A stretch of DNA of 64,000 nucleotides from JAFEDN01 sp963818985 (GCA_963818985.1 CAWFUJ010000003.1:1-64000), one strand, 5' to 3'; positions 1-9,386 are shown, counted from the first letter of the stretch. The notes: generated by a model from the letters alone, not told the origin. Numbers and translations: made by a program.

Positions 1-382
1 GACTAATTTTTGGACCAACACGTTCCCAGCCAAAAATCATTACCCCAAGAAAGCCTGCCTCAATAAAAAAAGCAGTTAAGACTTCATAAGTGAATAGACC
101 ACCAAGCACAGGACCTACCGCATGAGTATAACCGGCCGAATTGGTGCCTAATTGAAATTCCATGACAATACCTGACACGACACCCATGCCAAATGTCAGC
201 GCAAAAATTTTCAACCAAAACTTGCAAATATTCAGATATAAAGGATTTTTTGTTTTTAACCAAACTCCTTCCATAATAGCTAAAAAAGTTGCGAGACCAA
301 TACTAAAGGCGGGAAATAAAATGTGGAAAGCTATCGTAAAAGCAAATTGAATACGTGAAATGGTAATAGTATCGATATTCAT
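1..382 (-). CDS. cydA: Cytochrome bd-type quinol oxidase subunit I (CydA/CioA), 5' part only
   Basis: The gene enters from the window's left edge and is read on the minus strand, so only about the first 127 residues are present. The protein begins MNIDTITISRIQF. It shows the family's N-terminal features: a first membrane segment with an AFHILFP stretch whose histidine matches a conserved haem ligand, then VSGIVMEFQLGTN and YEVLTAFFIEAGFLGVM. Cytochrome bd oxidases pass electrons from quinol to O2 in the inner membrane, with high oxygen affinity. The FQLGTN stretch occurs in both CydA and the cyanide-insensitive CioA, so the subtype is open. Subunit II and the rest of this gene lie outside the window. 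Confidence 0.9.
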   Translation of the reverse strand, partial: MNIDTITISRIQFAFTIAFHILFPAFSIGLATFLAIMEGVWLKTKNPLYLNICKFWLKIFALTFGMGVVSGIVMEFQLGTNSAGYTHAVGPVLGGLFTYEVLTAFFIEAGFLGVMIFGWERVGPKIS

Positions 383-483
383 GAGTAGCTGATTATAAAT
401 AATCTATTTTGATAAGTACATATAATACTTTCCACCATGGCAATCAGGCCCTATTTTTCTATCTTCATCGCTCGTCCCGCATA

Positions 484-525
484 TTTAGTGCCGCTACGCT
501 CGCAAGCTCGCTAAGCGGCACTAAA
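484..525. repeat. REP-like inverted repeat between cydA and folD
   Basis: TTTAGTGCCGCT at 484-495 pairs with AGCGGCACTAAA at 514-525. Outside it, a CGTCCCG-like left flank and a CCGGGATGAC right flank give a second, looser pairing. The dyad sits between two minus-strand genes and resembles bacterial REP/BIME palindromes. A G-rich run follows at about 541-590. No U-run follows the stem, so it is not a canonical terminator. Confidence 0.6.
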
Positions 526-595
526 TTCCGGGATGACAAGGGGGGGCAGGCCGGGGGGCTGGGCTTAAATCTTCTGCGGAGGGGGAGGGGATTTA

Positions 596-1459
596 TTAGG
601 ATGAGCCTTCGGATAATTGCGCCGCCAATAATGTGTTTCCCATTAAAGTCGCAACGGTCATTTGACAACTGACTCCACCAGGAACAGGAGTGATCCATGA
701 AGCTCGTTGTGAAGCACTGTTAAAATCTATATCGCCAACGATTTTACCACTGGGTAAACGATTAAAGCCTACATCGATCACAATCGCACCTGGTTTAATC
801 CACTCACTTTGCACAATCCCGATCTTTCCGATGGCAGAAATTAAAATGTCAGCCATTTGAATATGCCCAGCCAGATGTTGTGAAAAACGATGACACACCG
901 TCACCGTGCATTTGGCCAACAATAATTCCAGAGCCATGGGTCTGCCAACAATATTGGATGCCCCTAAAACCACCCCATGCATACCCGCAAGATCTTCATC
1001 AATGGATTCTAGTAATTTCATAATACCAAAAGGTGTGCAAGGCCGCAGCAGGGGTTGTCGCAGCGCCAAACATCCCATATTGTAAGGATTAAAACCATCC
1101 ACATCCTTTTTGGGATCAATCAACTCTAATAATTCATTAGTTTTTATACCCTTTGGCAAGGGTAACTGCAATAAAATCCCATGAATTGTAGGGTCTTTAT
1201 TGCAATATTTAATTATTTCAGCTATTTCTTCCTGGCGCGCGTGTTCCGGTAACCGATGGCAATGAGATAATATACCGACTTCGGCACAAGCGCTTTGTTT
1301 ATGACTGACATAACTCTTTGAAGCTGGATTTTCTCCTACCAAAATCACCGATAAACAAGGTGCAGGCAAGTTTCGAGAAATACGCTCTGTCACTTGAAGG
1401 GCAATTTGTTGTTTAATTCGATTTGCGATCGCTTTCCCATCAATAATTTTTGCAGTCAT
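596..1459 (-). CDS. folD: Bifunctional methylenetetrahydrofolate dehydrogenase / methenyltetrahydrofolate cyclohydrolase FolD
   Basis: This 287-residue cytosolic enzyme interconverts 5,10-methylene-THF and 10-formyl-THF using NADP. It supplies one-carbon units for purines (purH is nearby) and for initiator tRNA. Length is normal for the family. Visible signatures are the catalytic-lysine region YVSHKQSACAEVGI, the motif ILLQLPLPK, DPKKDVDGFNPYNMG, the nucleotide-binding VVLGASNIVGRPMA and the C-terminal PVPGGVSCQMTVATLM. It lies 17 bases downstream of a lytic transglycosylase gene on the same strand, so the two may share a transcript. Confidence 0.96.
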   Translation of the reverse strand: MTAKIIDGKAIANRIKQQIALQVTERISRNLPAPCLSVILVGENPASKSYVSHKQSACAEVGILSHCHRLPEHARQEEIAEIIKYCNKDPTIHGILLQLPLPKGIKTNELLELIDPKKDVDGFNPYNMGCLALRQPLLRPCTPFGIMKLLESIDEDLAGMHGVVLGASNIVGRPMALELLLAKCTVTVCHRFSQHLAGHIQMADILISAIGKIGIVQSEWIKPGAIVIDVGFNRLPSGKIVGDIDFNSASQRASWITPVPGGVSCQMTVATLMGNTLLAAQLSEGSS

Positions 1460-1476
1460 TGTTTTTCCTTTAGCCC

Positions 1477-2394
1477 TTATTGTGCTGCAAGTTGCACACG
1501 TATGGTTTTATTTTTTTCTAATAAGGACGCTTTGTCTTTGGGAATGAGCAATGCATAATCACCTTTAGGCACCATGGTTGAGGTCGAACCATATCCAGGA
1601 TTTAAACGTCGAATAGTTTCAATATTGGTTTCAGTGACATGGGCAATCTGGTGGAGATTAGCAGTTTGTTGCAAGGCATAGGTGGAGAAAAAAGGTTCGT
1701 TAGCAATGGGAGGCAAAGCAACATTGAAACGTTGTGGATCTTTAAGAATAGTCGCCAGCGCAATTAATTTGACCACATACGCTTTTGCATCACTAGGTAA
1801 AGAGAGAGACCAGATATCAGTGGGTTGATGAAGCTCACGATTGCGGAGAATAGTTGAACGAATAGTTCCAGCTCCGGCATCGTAAGCCGCGAATGCCAAT
1901 AACCAGTCGCCAAAATAAGCATGCAAGGAAGAAAAGTGATCGAGAGCAGCATTGGTAGAGGCCAGTACATCCAGACGACTGTCAAACCATTGAGTCATTT
2001 TTAATCCATAATCAGCCGCGGTGCGTGGCATCATTTGCCATAGGCCAATGGCGCCCATGTTGGATTGGGCAAAAGGATTATAATTGCTTTCTATAATAGG
2101 TATTAACACCAGTTCGGCAGGTAAATGACGCCGACGAATTTGTTGATACACATAATATAGATAAGGTTCGGCATTTTTAAGCAATGCTCGAAAAGCCTTG
2201 GGGTGTTGGATATACCAATGAATCTGCTCATCAACTTCGGGCTTTTGACCGACTTGGTAATGTAAATTAATATTTTGAGCAATCTCTGGCCATAAGCCAT
2301 GGCTTATGGGTTTTGTACTTTGCATCAGTACTGGCAAAAATAATAGTGCCCCAAGCATGGACAAGAGAAATGCAAAAAAAAGTTTCTGTCGCAT
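1477..2394 (-). CDS. Lytic murein transglycosylase, MltD-like
   Basis: The 305-residue protein has an N-terminal hydrophobic segment (about residues 4-25: FFAFLLSMLGALLFLPVLM) serving as signal or anchor, so it acts in the periplasm. A Slt-type lysozyme-fold domain follows. The catalytic glutamate is in IPIIESNYNPFAQSN, followed by GAIGLWQMMPRTAADYG and later LAFAAYDAGAGTI. These match the MltD/MltC class of soluble lytic transglycosylases, which cleave peptidoglycan glycan strands. MltD proteins normally carry LysM repeats; here only a weak single candidate remains near residues 245-290 (HVTETNIETIRRLNPG). It is shorter than E. coli MltD. Confidence 0.9.
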   Translation of the reverse strand: MRQKLFFAFLLSMLGALLFLPVLMQSTKPISHGLWPEIAQNINLHYQVGQKPEVDEQIHWYIQHPKAFRALLKNAEPYLYYVYQQIRRRHLPAELVLIPIIESNYNPFAQSNMGAIGLWQMMPRTAADYGLKMTQWFDSRLDVLASTNAALDHFSSLHAYFGDWLLAFAAYDAGAGTIRSTILRNRELHQPTDIWSLSLPSDAKAYVVKLIALATILKDPQRFNVALPPIANEPFFSTYALQQTANLHQIAHVTETNIETIRRLNPGYGSTSTMVPKGDYALLIPKDKASLLEKNKTIRVQLAAQ

Positions 2395-2490
2395 CCCAGT
2401 ATTTCCCTCTTATTAGTGAAATTATAATATAATCATACGGCGAATTGCAATTCGTACATTTTTGGATCATTCTAAAGGACTGGAGGGTTC

Positions 2491-3216
2491 ATGGCTTTTC
2501 ATCCATGTTATTTATCATCTTGGTTACAAAAGGAGCCTGGAGCTTTATTGGTAGCAATGGAAAGCGCCCAATTAAAACGAGTATTAGCCCCCATGTTCGG
2601 AAATTATTTAGTTCAGATTGGCGGTTTGCCTGAATTAAGTAGTGCAAGTCCCATTCGTTTTAAATGGTTTTTCAATACCCAGGCAAAAGCTGGGTCTATC
2701 CAGGTGGCTTTAGATGAATTACCTTTGGTTCCTCATAGTGTCGATGTCATTATTATGGTCCACGTCTTGGAGTTCACGCCTAAGCCGCCGGCGTTATTAC
2801 AAGAGGTCTACCAGGCGCTAGCACCCGGCGGGCAGTTAGTGATTGTTAATTTAAATCCGTGGAGCTTATGGGGTTTAAAGCATGGCCTCACCCACGACCA
2901 TGATTTGCCATGGAATGGTCATTTTTGGACAATGTGGCAAATTAAGCACTGGATGCGTAGTATTGGCTTTCGTATCGTGTCTGCAGATACCTTTTGTTTT
3001 AGGCCGCCACTTAAAAAAATAAAATGGTGGCGAAGATTATTGTGGTTGGAAGCCTTCGGCTCATTTTGTTTTCCTATGTTGGGAGGTTTTTTCTTAATGA
3101 CTGCGCAAAAACGGATTATTGGTATGACTCCGAAAGCGGCTGCTTATAGCAAAGATCAGCTGGCGATTAATTCTGGGCTAGAACCCACCGTGAGGAACCC
3201 ATCGTGTCGAAAATAG
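2491..3216 (+). CDS. SAM-dependent methyltransferase, YafS-like
   Basis: This 241-residue protein has a class I methyltransferase core: a post-motif region DELPLVPHSVDVIIMVHVLEF and the strand LAPGGQLVIVNLNPWSLWGL. Motif I is poorly conserved. The ATG at 2491 follows a GGAGG Shine-Dalgarno sequence at 2481-2485. It overlaps the rnhA start by 13 bases. The same order (methyltransferase, rnhA, dnaQ) occurs around yafS in E. coli, which supports the assignment. Substrate is unknown. The C-terminal ~30 residues look disordered. Confidence 0.8.
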   Translation: MAFHPCYLSSWLQKEPGALLVAMESAQLKRVLAPMFGNYLVQIGGLPELSSASPIRFKWFFNTQAKAGSIQVALDELPLVPHSVDVIIMVHVLEFTPKPPALLQEVYQALAPGGQLVIVNLNPWSLWGLKHGLTHDHDLPWNGHFWTMWQIKHWMRSIGFRIVSADTFCFRPPLKKIKWWRRLLWLEAFGSFCFPMLGGFFLMTAQKRIIGMTPKAAAYSKDQLAINSGLEPTVRNPSCRK

Positions 3217-3650
3217 TAAATATTTTCACTGATGGGGCCTGCCGAGGTAATCCAGGACCCGGTGGTTGGGGGGCAGTGTTACAATATGGCGAACAGACTA
3301 AAGAAATTTATGGTGGCGAAATTAATACGACTAATAATCGTATGGAGCTGATGGCGGCCATACAATCATTGATGATTTTAAAGCGTCCCTGCCAAGTCAG
3401 TTTAACTACCGACTCCGAATATGTCCGACGTGGGATAACAGAATGGATTCATAAATGGAAAAAACAAGGATGGAAGGGTAGTAAAAAAACGGCGATTAAA
3501 AATCAGGACTTATGGCAGAGGTTAGATGATGAAGTCAATCGTCATCAAATTGAATGGCATTGGATTAAAGGTCATAGTGGCCATCCTGAAAATGACCGTG
3601 CGGATGAACTGGCTAATCAAGCCATTGATGAATTACTCCATCATCATTAA
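3204..3650 (+). CDS. rnhA: Ribonuclease HI
   Basis: The 148-residue enzyme degrades the RNA strand of RNA-DNA hybrids (R-loops, Okazaki primers). The acidic active-site set is visible: D in FTDGACRGNPGPGGWG, E in NNRMELMAA, D in LTTDSEYV and D in ENDRADELA, plus the flexible-loop histidine in WIKGHSGHPEN. A basic handle region (KWKKQGWKG) is present as in E. coli RnhA. The GTG at 3204 gives the standard N-terminus MSKIVNIFTDG and overlaps the upstream methyltransferase gene, indicating translational coupling. Confidence 0.97.
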   Translation: MSKIVNIFTDGACRGNPGPGGWGAVLQYGEQTKEIYGGEINTTNNRMELMAAIQSLMILKRPCQVSLTTDSEYVRRGITEWIHKWKKQGWKGSKKTAIKNQDLWQRLDDEVNRHQIEWHWIKGHSGHPENDRADELANQAIDELLHHH

Positions 3651-3673
3651 TGTAATTCCAACAAAGAGTGTAT

Positions 3674-4385
3674 ATGTCAAGGCAAATTATTTTAGATACT
3701 GAAACGACCGGACTTCTAGCTAAAGATGGTCATCGTCTTATTGAGATCGGTTGTATAGAAATGATGAATCGTACGTTTTACGGGTAATCACTTCCACTAT
3801 TATCTCAATCCGCAGCGTTTAATTGATCCTGGTGCATTTCAAGTACACGGTATAAGTAACGAATTTTTGCAAGATAAACCCTTGTTTTCACAAATAGCCG
3901 AACAATTTTTAGCATTTATTGCCAATTCGGAACTGATTATACACAATGCCAGCTTTGATTTAGGTTTTTTAAATGCGGAATTAGAAAGAATTAATAAAGC
4001 CCATCGCCCGATCGAAATGGTGAATGCGATTATCGACACGCTGGCTTATGCACGACAAAAACATCCTGGGCAATCCAATAGTTTAGATGCATTATGCCGT
4101 CGTTATCATATAGATAATACTCAGCGCGATTTACATGGCGCGCTATTAGACGCAAAATTATTGGCCCAAGTTTATTTAGCAATGACCGGTGGGCAGGAGC
4201 AGCTATTTGCCATCGAGGATCAGCATCAATTGGTACACCAAAGTGCTAAAACCAGTGCGGAATTTGCGACCACGATCAGTCATCGTCAGCCATTGCCGGT
4301 ATTGTTACCGAATGCTGAAGAGTTAAAGGCGCATCAAGAGTTTTTAAATCGTTTGATTAAAAATAGTCAATCTCTTTGGGAGTAA
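3674..4385 (+). pseudogene. dnaQ: dnaQ, DNA polymerase III epsilon proofreading subunit, with single-base frameshift
   Basis: Frame 1 starts at ATG 3674 and reads MSRQIILDTETTGLL (Exo I with D and E), then stops after MMNRTFYG. Removing one T from the TTTT run at 3776-3779 restores TFTGNHFHYYLNPQ and joins the long second frame, which carries HNASFDLGFLN (Exo II) and LHGALLDAKLLA (Exo III). The span is 712 bases, one more than a multiple of three, as expected for one inserted base. The restored protein would be 236 residues, close to E. coli epsilon. It sits 24 bases after rnhA in the conserved order. If the frameshift is real, the cell would lack proofreading; a homopolymer error is the simpler reading. 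Confidence 0.88.
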
Positions 4386-4388
4386 TAG

Positions 4389-4405
4389 CTCTCCTTGGTG
4401 GAGAG
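4389..4405. terminator. Hairpin between convergent dnaQ and the next minus-strand gene
   Basis: CTCTCC, a TTGGT loop and GGAGAG form a 6-bp stem between two convergently transcribed genes. There is no strong T-run on either side, so a terminator role is only suggested by position. Confidence 0.3.
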
Positions 4406-4414
4406 GGGACAAGG

Positions 4415-5437
4415 TCAAGAAATTTTGCACCTGTCCCAGCAACTCTTTTTCGGAGGTTTGTGCTGTTCTGTGGTTTTAGACGTATTTTTTATATTTTTTC
4501 GACCAGGTGAGAACAGTGCAGCATAATTGGTGCTGCTGATCTCGGTTAATATTAACTTTTGAAGGTTAGCCTCATCCTTTCTTCGGATTTCTGTGGTTGC
4601 GCTATCCACTCTAGGTGCAGATGTAAGGCTACCCTCTAATGTGGAGACATTTGCTTTTAAGAAATCCTGTAAAAGTTGCGATAAATTTTCTAGTTTTGCA
4701 TTCGCTATTTCTAATTCTTTTTCTTTAGCTTCAAAATTTTCTGCTAACTCTTGGATTTTTGCTTTTGTTTCAGGGAGACCCTGCGAGAGCTCATTTTCTA
4801 ACACTTTGACTTCCTGGTGAAAATCACCTAATTCACCCACTAATCTTTGCACTTCTATAAGAAATGGATGCTCTAAAAGAGTCTTTTGAATGGTTTTTGT
4901 GGTTTGGTCAGGCGTGGCAACGACACTATCGCTGACTTCATTTGTTGAAACCCCATTCAGCTTGCATTCAGTGGTATCCGATAAAGTTGACATCAAGTTG
5001 TCTTTCTTTGAATTTTGATTGTTCATTATTAAACTAATGAGAAGTTTGATTCCTCTATTTGTATGGCTATTTCTTACATAACTATAAATTCTCTTTATGG
5101 TGAGTGCATTAGTAATTCTAACTTGTATGGTAGAAAAATCCGTTCGAAAAATAAATATTAGACATTCCGAATTTAAAGATGACGGCATGTGTATGTCTAT
5201 CATCTTAAAAAATAAGATAGGATGAGGATCTCTTTCAACGCTGCCAATGAGGTTTTCACCATTATAAAAAAAACATTTTGTCCTCGGTTCAGCCTTTTTT
5301 TCTTCTAAAAAAGTATTCAGACAAGTTATCATTTTTTTGTTTTGAATTCGGCATTCCGAAATAATGCCTACTGTTTCAAGTTTCTCTTCTTTATCGCTCG
5401 GCAAAACAATAGCATAAAGGTCAAAAGTATTTTTCAT
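4415..5437 (-). CDS. Hypothetical protein with central coiled coil, effector-like
   Basis: I do not recognise this 340-residue protein. Residues about 1-135 look globular, with a strand-rich section (ILFFKMIDIH, CLIFIFRTDF). Residues about 190-270 form a charged heptad-like coiled coil (for example KIQELAENFEAKEKELEIAN). A polar C-terminal tail ends in KKSCWDRCKIS. No signal peptide or membrane helix is evident. It stands alone between convergent dnaQ and purD, with AT-rich flanks. The domain make-up resembles secreted effectors of intracellular Legionellales, but that is inference. Confidence 0.6.
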   Translation of the reverse strand: MKNTFDLYAIVLPSDKEEKLETVGIISECRIQNKKMITCLNTFLEEKKAEPRTKCFFYNGENLIGSVERDPHPILFFKMIDIHMPSSLNSECLIFIFRTDFSTIQVRITNALTIKRIYSYVRNSHTNRGIKLLISLIMNNQNSKKDNLMSTLSDTTECKLNGVSTNEVSDSVVATPDQTTKTIQKTLLEHPFLIEVQRLVGELGDFHQEVKVLENELSQGLPETKAKIQELAENFEAKEKELEIANAKLENLSQLLQDFLKANVSTLEGSLTSAPRVDSATTEIRRKDEANLQKLILTEISSTNYAALFSPGRKNIKNTSKTTEQHKPPKKSCWDRCKIS

Positions 5438-5513
5438 ATCCGTCCCTATAATATTTTTTCAAGACGCGTAGATTACATGAGGCGGCTAGGCTTGTCATTT
5501 AAAATCTGAGAGA

Positions 5514-6781
5514 TTAAATAAGACCAATATCACGCCGATAATGGCAATTTTCCCAATCAATTTTTTTGATCAGCGCGTAAGTATGGTCGCGGGCTGCTGC
5601 TAAATCTTCGCCTACTCCGGTCACCGATAATACCCGCCCCCCGGCTGTCACCAACTGATTATCGTTCTGCTGAGTGCCGGAATGAAATATTTTACAATTG
5701 GAATCAGCAGCCGGAGGTAAATCGTGGATGACCTCGCCCGTTTGATACGACATCGGGTAGCCTTTGGCGGCGAGAATCACTGTTAAAGCAGGGCGATGAT
5801 CCCATTGTGCTGAAACTTGATCTAGATGTCCGTCGATTGCCGCTAAGCATAATTCCACTAAATCGGTTTGTAAACGCATTAAAATAGGTTGGGTTTCTGG
5901 ATCCCCCAATCGACAATTAAATTCAAGCACTTTGGCATGGCCTTTTTCGTTAATCATCAGTCCAGCATATAAAAAGCCTATATACGGGGTTCCTTGCCCC
6001 GCAAAAGCTTGAATCACCGGTTCGATAATTTCAGCAATAATTGTTTGTTCCAAGGCTAACGTTAATTGTGGAGCTGGAGAAAAAGCGCCCATTCCGCCGG
6101 TATTGGGGCCTAAATCATGATCATCCCTACGCTTGTGGTCTTTGGAGCTGGCCAATGGCAATATGTGCACCCCATCAGTCATGACGATAAAGCTCATCTC
6201 TGTACCCACTAAAAACTCTTCGATCACAATACGTTGACCTGCAGCTCCGAAAATTTTTTCTTCAAGCATGGCGGTGATGGCTGCAACCGCTTGCTCAGTG
6301 TTATCAGCGATAATCACGCCTTTGCCAGCCGCTAAACCGTCGGCTTTGATGACCAATGGGAACGATTGCTGCATCGCATAATCAATGGCAGCTTGTTTAT
6401 TATCGAAGGTCGCGTATTTTGCGGTGGGGATTTGGTGCTGTTGCATAAATTGCTTGCTGAAAATTTTAGATGTTTCAAGTTGCGCCACTTGTTTAGTTGG
6501 GCCAAAACAAGCCAGACCTGCTGCATTAAAAGCATCGACCACGCCGACCGCCAATGCCGCTTCTGGACCAACGATGGTTAGATCAATTTTCTGTTGCTCT
6601 GCGAAAGCTAATAGTCCGGGGACATCTTGCACCGATATGGCAATATTTTGAACTTTTTTTTCCGAAGCGGTCCCCGCATTACCAGGGGCAACCCAAATCT
6701 CTTGTATTTTGAGAAGATTGTGCCGACTTTCCATGCTAATGCATGTTCGCGCCCTCCATTGCCGATAATAAGTACTTTCAA
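5514..6781 (-). pseudogene. purD: purD, phosphoribosylamine-glycine ligase, with 5' frameshift
   Basis: PurD joins glycine to 5-phosphoribosylamine with ATP (second step of purine synthesis). The long frame from 6734 begins inside the protein, at IQEIWVAPGNAGTASE. The missing N-terminus is upstream in another frame: a TTG at 6781 with a GGGAG ribosome-binding site 7 bases before it encodes the family start KVLIIGNGGREHALAWK. Between LAWK and IWVAPG the DNA is one base short of whole codons, so one deleted base near 6700-6730 explains the break. The span (1268 bases) is also one base short of a multiple of three. The ATP-grasp core is intact: VIKADGLAAGKGV, GPNTGGMGAFSP and EFNCRLGDPETQP. Confidence 0.9.
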
Positions 6782-6853
6782 TTATGTTCTCCCAAATGAT
6801 AAGAATACGAATGCCCCCTAACCCTCTCCCGGGCGAAGGGATGTCTTTTTATA

Positions 6854-8422
6854 TTAATGGCGAAAATGACGAATGCCGGTAAAGACCATGGCTATATCAT
6901 AGCGGTTTGCGGCAGCAATGGTTTCTTCATCCCGTTTTGAACCGCCAGGTTGAATAATGCTGCGGATTCCCGCTTCGGCTGCAACCTCTATACCATCTGC
7001 AAAGGGAAAAAAAGCATCCGATGCCATACATGCATCTATTAAAGATAAGTCTGCTTGTTTAGCTTTGAGAATGGCGATTTGTGCACTAAACACTCGGCTA
7101 GTTTGACCTGCGCCGATACCTAAAGTCGTTAAATTTTTTGCATAAACAATCGCGTTAGATTTGACAAACTGGACAACTTTCCAAGCAAATAATAGATCTT
7201 TCATTTCCGCAGGGCTGGGTTTGCGATGAGTCACAATTTGTAAGTGTTTTTCGTCCATATCATCATAATCTTGTTGCTGCAACAGTAGCCCGCCATCAAT
7301 CGACCGTAGGTTTAATTTTGAGGCGGTGGATAATATGGAATCTGATATCAATATGCGCCATTGTGGTTTCGTTTGCAGAATTTCAAAAGCTTCGGCCTTA
7401 ATTTGCGGGATCAATAACACTTCAACGAACTGTTGGCTGACCATGGCTTTAGCGGTTTCGGCATCTAAAGGACAATTGATTGCAATGATACCTCCAAAAG
7501 CTGAAGTAGGGTCAGTAGCTAAAGCTTTTTGATAAGCTTCCAATAAAGTATCAGCTTGCGCTACTCCACATGGGGTTTCGTGTTTTACAATCACACAGGC
7601 GGGTCGTCGTGAATCTAAGCTAAGTACGCAATTAAGTGCAGCGTTACTATCTAATAAGTTATTAAAAGATAAGGGCTTGCCCTGCAAGAGCTTGGCATCT
7701 GCTAATGTATGGGGAGTGGATGGCAAGTCTGTATAAAGCGCGGCCATCTGGTGAGGGTTTTCGCCATAGCGAAGGTCCATTTTTTTTTGGAAGAGAGGCT
7801 GGAATAAATCGGGTAAAGAATTTTGTGGGAGTAAGCTATCTTGCGCTAGATAAGCGTAAATGGCGCTGTCGTACTGTGCGGTATGTGCAAACGCTTTCTT
7901 GGCTAAATGCCGACGTGTTGATAAACAGGTAAATCCATTTTTTTGAATTTCAGCCAATACCATATGATAATCCTCAGGATCAACCACCACGCTCACCGAA
8001 TGATAATTTTTTGCTCCGGCTCGCAACATAGCTGGTCCACCTATGTCAATATTTTCGATCGCTTGTTCAAAAGTACAATTGGCCTTGGCAATGGTTGCTT
8101 GAAAAGGGTAAAGATTGACGACTAATAAATCTATAGGTTCAATCTGATGATCTTGTAGCGTTACTTCGTCAAGTTCTGGTCGTTGCAGTAAACCAGCATA
8201 AATTTTGGGATGCAGGGTTTTAACTCTGCCCCCCATAATTTCTGGAAAGCCAGTGTAGTCAGAAACAGTGGTGACAGGGATGTCATGGTTTATAAGCAAA
8301 GTGGCAGTTCCGCCAGTAGCGATCAGTTCCACGCCACTGGCAAATAACTGCTGAGCAAATGGGATTAAACCTGTTTTATTCGATACGCTAATGACTGCGC
8401 GGCGAATAATTGGGTTAGTCAT
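6854..8422 (-). CDS. purH: Bifunctional AICAR transformylase / IMP cyclohydrolase PurH
   Basis: PurH catalyses the last two steps of IMP synthesis and draws 10-formyl-THF from the FolD pathway. The N-terminal MGS-like cyclohydrolase domain shows ALISVSNKTG-type sequence (AVISVSNKTGLIPFA), ATGGTATLL and MGGRVKTLHPKIYAG. The C-terminal transformylase shows DLRYGENPHQ, the catalytic KHETPCGVA and FFPFADGIE. I place the start at 8422 (MTNPIIRRAV), 8 codons inside the longest frame. That ATG overlaps the fis stop in the string ATGACTAA, so fis and purH are translationally coupled. Length (about 522 residues) is normal. Confidence 0.96.
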   Translation of the reverse strand: MTNPIIRRAVISVSNKTGLIPFAQQLFASGVELIATGGTATLLINHDIPVTTVSDYTGFPEIMGGRVKTLHPKIYAGLLQRPELDEVTLQDHQIEPIDLLVVNLYPFQATIAKANCTFEQAIENIDIGGPAMLRAGAKNYHSVSVVVDPEDYHMVLAEIQKNGFTCLSTRRHLAKKAFAHTAQYDSAIYAYLAQDSLLPQNSLPDLFQPLFQKKMDLRYGENPHQMAALYTDLPSTPHTLADAKLLQGKPLSFNNLLDSNAALNCVLSLDSRRPACVIVKHETPCGVAQADTLLEAYQKALATDPTSAFGGIIAINCPLDAETAKAMVSQQFVEVLLIPQIKAEAFEILQTKPQWRILISDSILSTASKLNLRSIDGGLLLQQQDYDDMDEKHLQIVTHRKPSPAEMKDLLFAWKVVQFVKSNAIVYAKNLTTLGIGAGQTSRVFSAQIAILKAKQADLSLIDACMASDAFFPFADGIEVAAEAGIRSIIQPGGSKRDEETIAAANRYDIAMVFTGIRHFRH

Positions 8423-8729
8423 GTGCTCTAGTTTTAAAAAGATCATACTGCGCCATTTTCTTGCGCAGTGTGCCTCGGCTAATACCCAAGATTTTAGCAG
8501 CCTTGCTCTGATTTTGACCGGTGTATTGTAAAACCATTTCTAGCATAGGCTGTTCGACTTCTGCCAATACCAGCTCATATAAATTAGCAGGGGCTTGGCC
8601 TTCTAGCCGGATGAAGTATTGGCGCAAGGACTCGCGTACGCTATTGCGTAAAGATTGATTACTAATATTGACTTGCGTATCCGCTATCATTGCCGTTGTT
8701 TCATCAATTGTTGGTGCCATTCCTTTCAA
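8415..8729 (-). CDS. fis: DNA-binding protein Fis
   Basis: Fis is a nucleoid-associated factor that bends DNA and regulates rRNA genes and recombination. The C-terminal helix-turn-helix is clear: MLEMVLQYTGQNQSKAAKILGISRGTLRKKM. I prefer the TTG at 8729 as start because GAAGGAG lies 8 bases before it, giving about 104 residues (E. coli Fis has 98). The open frame extends to 8780, and an ATG at 8720 is possible but has no spaced ribosome-binding site. The stop overlaps purH. E. coli fis follows dusB; here it precedes purH, an arrangement also seen in Legionella-type genomes as far as I recall. Confidence 0.9.
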   Translation of the reverse strand: MKGMAPTIDETTAMIADTQVNISNQSLRNSVRESLRQYFIRLEGQAPANLYELVLAEVEQPMLEMVLQYTGQNQSKAAKILGISRGTLRKKMAQYDLFKTRAHD

Positions 8730-8948
8730 TGTAGTTACTCCTTCAGTTAAAAACATCAGTGCACGATGCACGCCGTTCACACCAAATGTCTAGGTGCGAT
8801 GTCACAAAAACCTATATTACAAAATAACCTTACTGTACCATTTGTCAGTTGCAATTTAGAATAATAATTGGCTGTGACAATAAATGACCATTATACCCGC
8901 TGACTGTAAAGGATACAAGCACTGCAACAAAACAATTTCTCTGATAAG

Positions 8949-9386
8949 ATGGCCGTGATGAAAACGATTTGCACAAAAATCTCAGTCGCGGTAGGAATCA
9001 TTCTTAATCAGCAGCAACAGGTTTTGTTGGCCTGGAGAGGGGCGCATAAGCAACCTGGAAATTGTTGGGAATTTCCAGGAGGGAAGATTGAACAAGGTGA
9101 AGATAGTTATCAGGCATTATGTCGTGAGCTATATGAAGAAGTGGCTATTCAGGTGCAGGAAGCAAAACCCTTGCCTTCGATTATTCATGAATATGAAAAT
9201 AGTTATCAAGTTGAATTATTTCCATGGGTGGTAGAACAATTTTTAGGAATACCACAGGGCATGGAAGGTCAAAAAATAATTTGGTCTTCAACTAATTTAC
9301 TCAAGAATTATACTTTACCCTCGGCAAATTATGCGATTATTGATCAGTTTTTATTGTTTCATTCGAAACATTCTGTTTTAAAGTAA
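8949..9386 (+). CDS. mutT: Nudix hydrolase, MutT-like (8-oxo-dGTP diphosphatase)
   Basis: The 145-residue protein has a Nudix box starting GGKIEQGEDSYQALCRELYEE; the usual glycine just after EE is replaced (EEVAI). Preceding residues CWEFPGG and the compact size fit MutT, which removes oxidised dGTP from the nucleotide pool. ATGs at 8949 and 8958 are both possible starts; MKTICTKISVAVGII (8958) looks most like the family. It is transcribed away from fis. With dnaQ broken nearby, pool cleaning would matter more, but that is inference. Confidence 0.82.
   Translation: MAVMKTICTKISVAVGIILNQQQQVLLAWRGAHKQPGNCWEFPGGKIEQGEDSYQALCRELYEEVAIQVQEAKPLPSIIHEYENSYQVELFPWVVEQFLGIPQGMEGQKIIWSSTNLLKNYTLPSANYAIIDQFLLFHSKHSVLK

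Noticed and set aside
541..592. G-quadruplex or regulatory G-run region
   Set aside because: G-runs are clustered but irregular and lie in the tail beyond folD; nothing ties them to a function.
4593..4820. Plus-strand open frame antisense to the coiled-coil gene
   Set aside because: It mirrors the low-complexity coiled-coil coding of the minus-strand gene and has no start signal.
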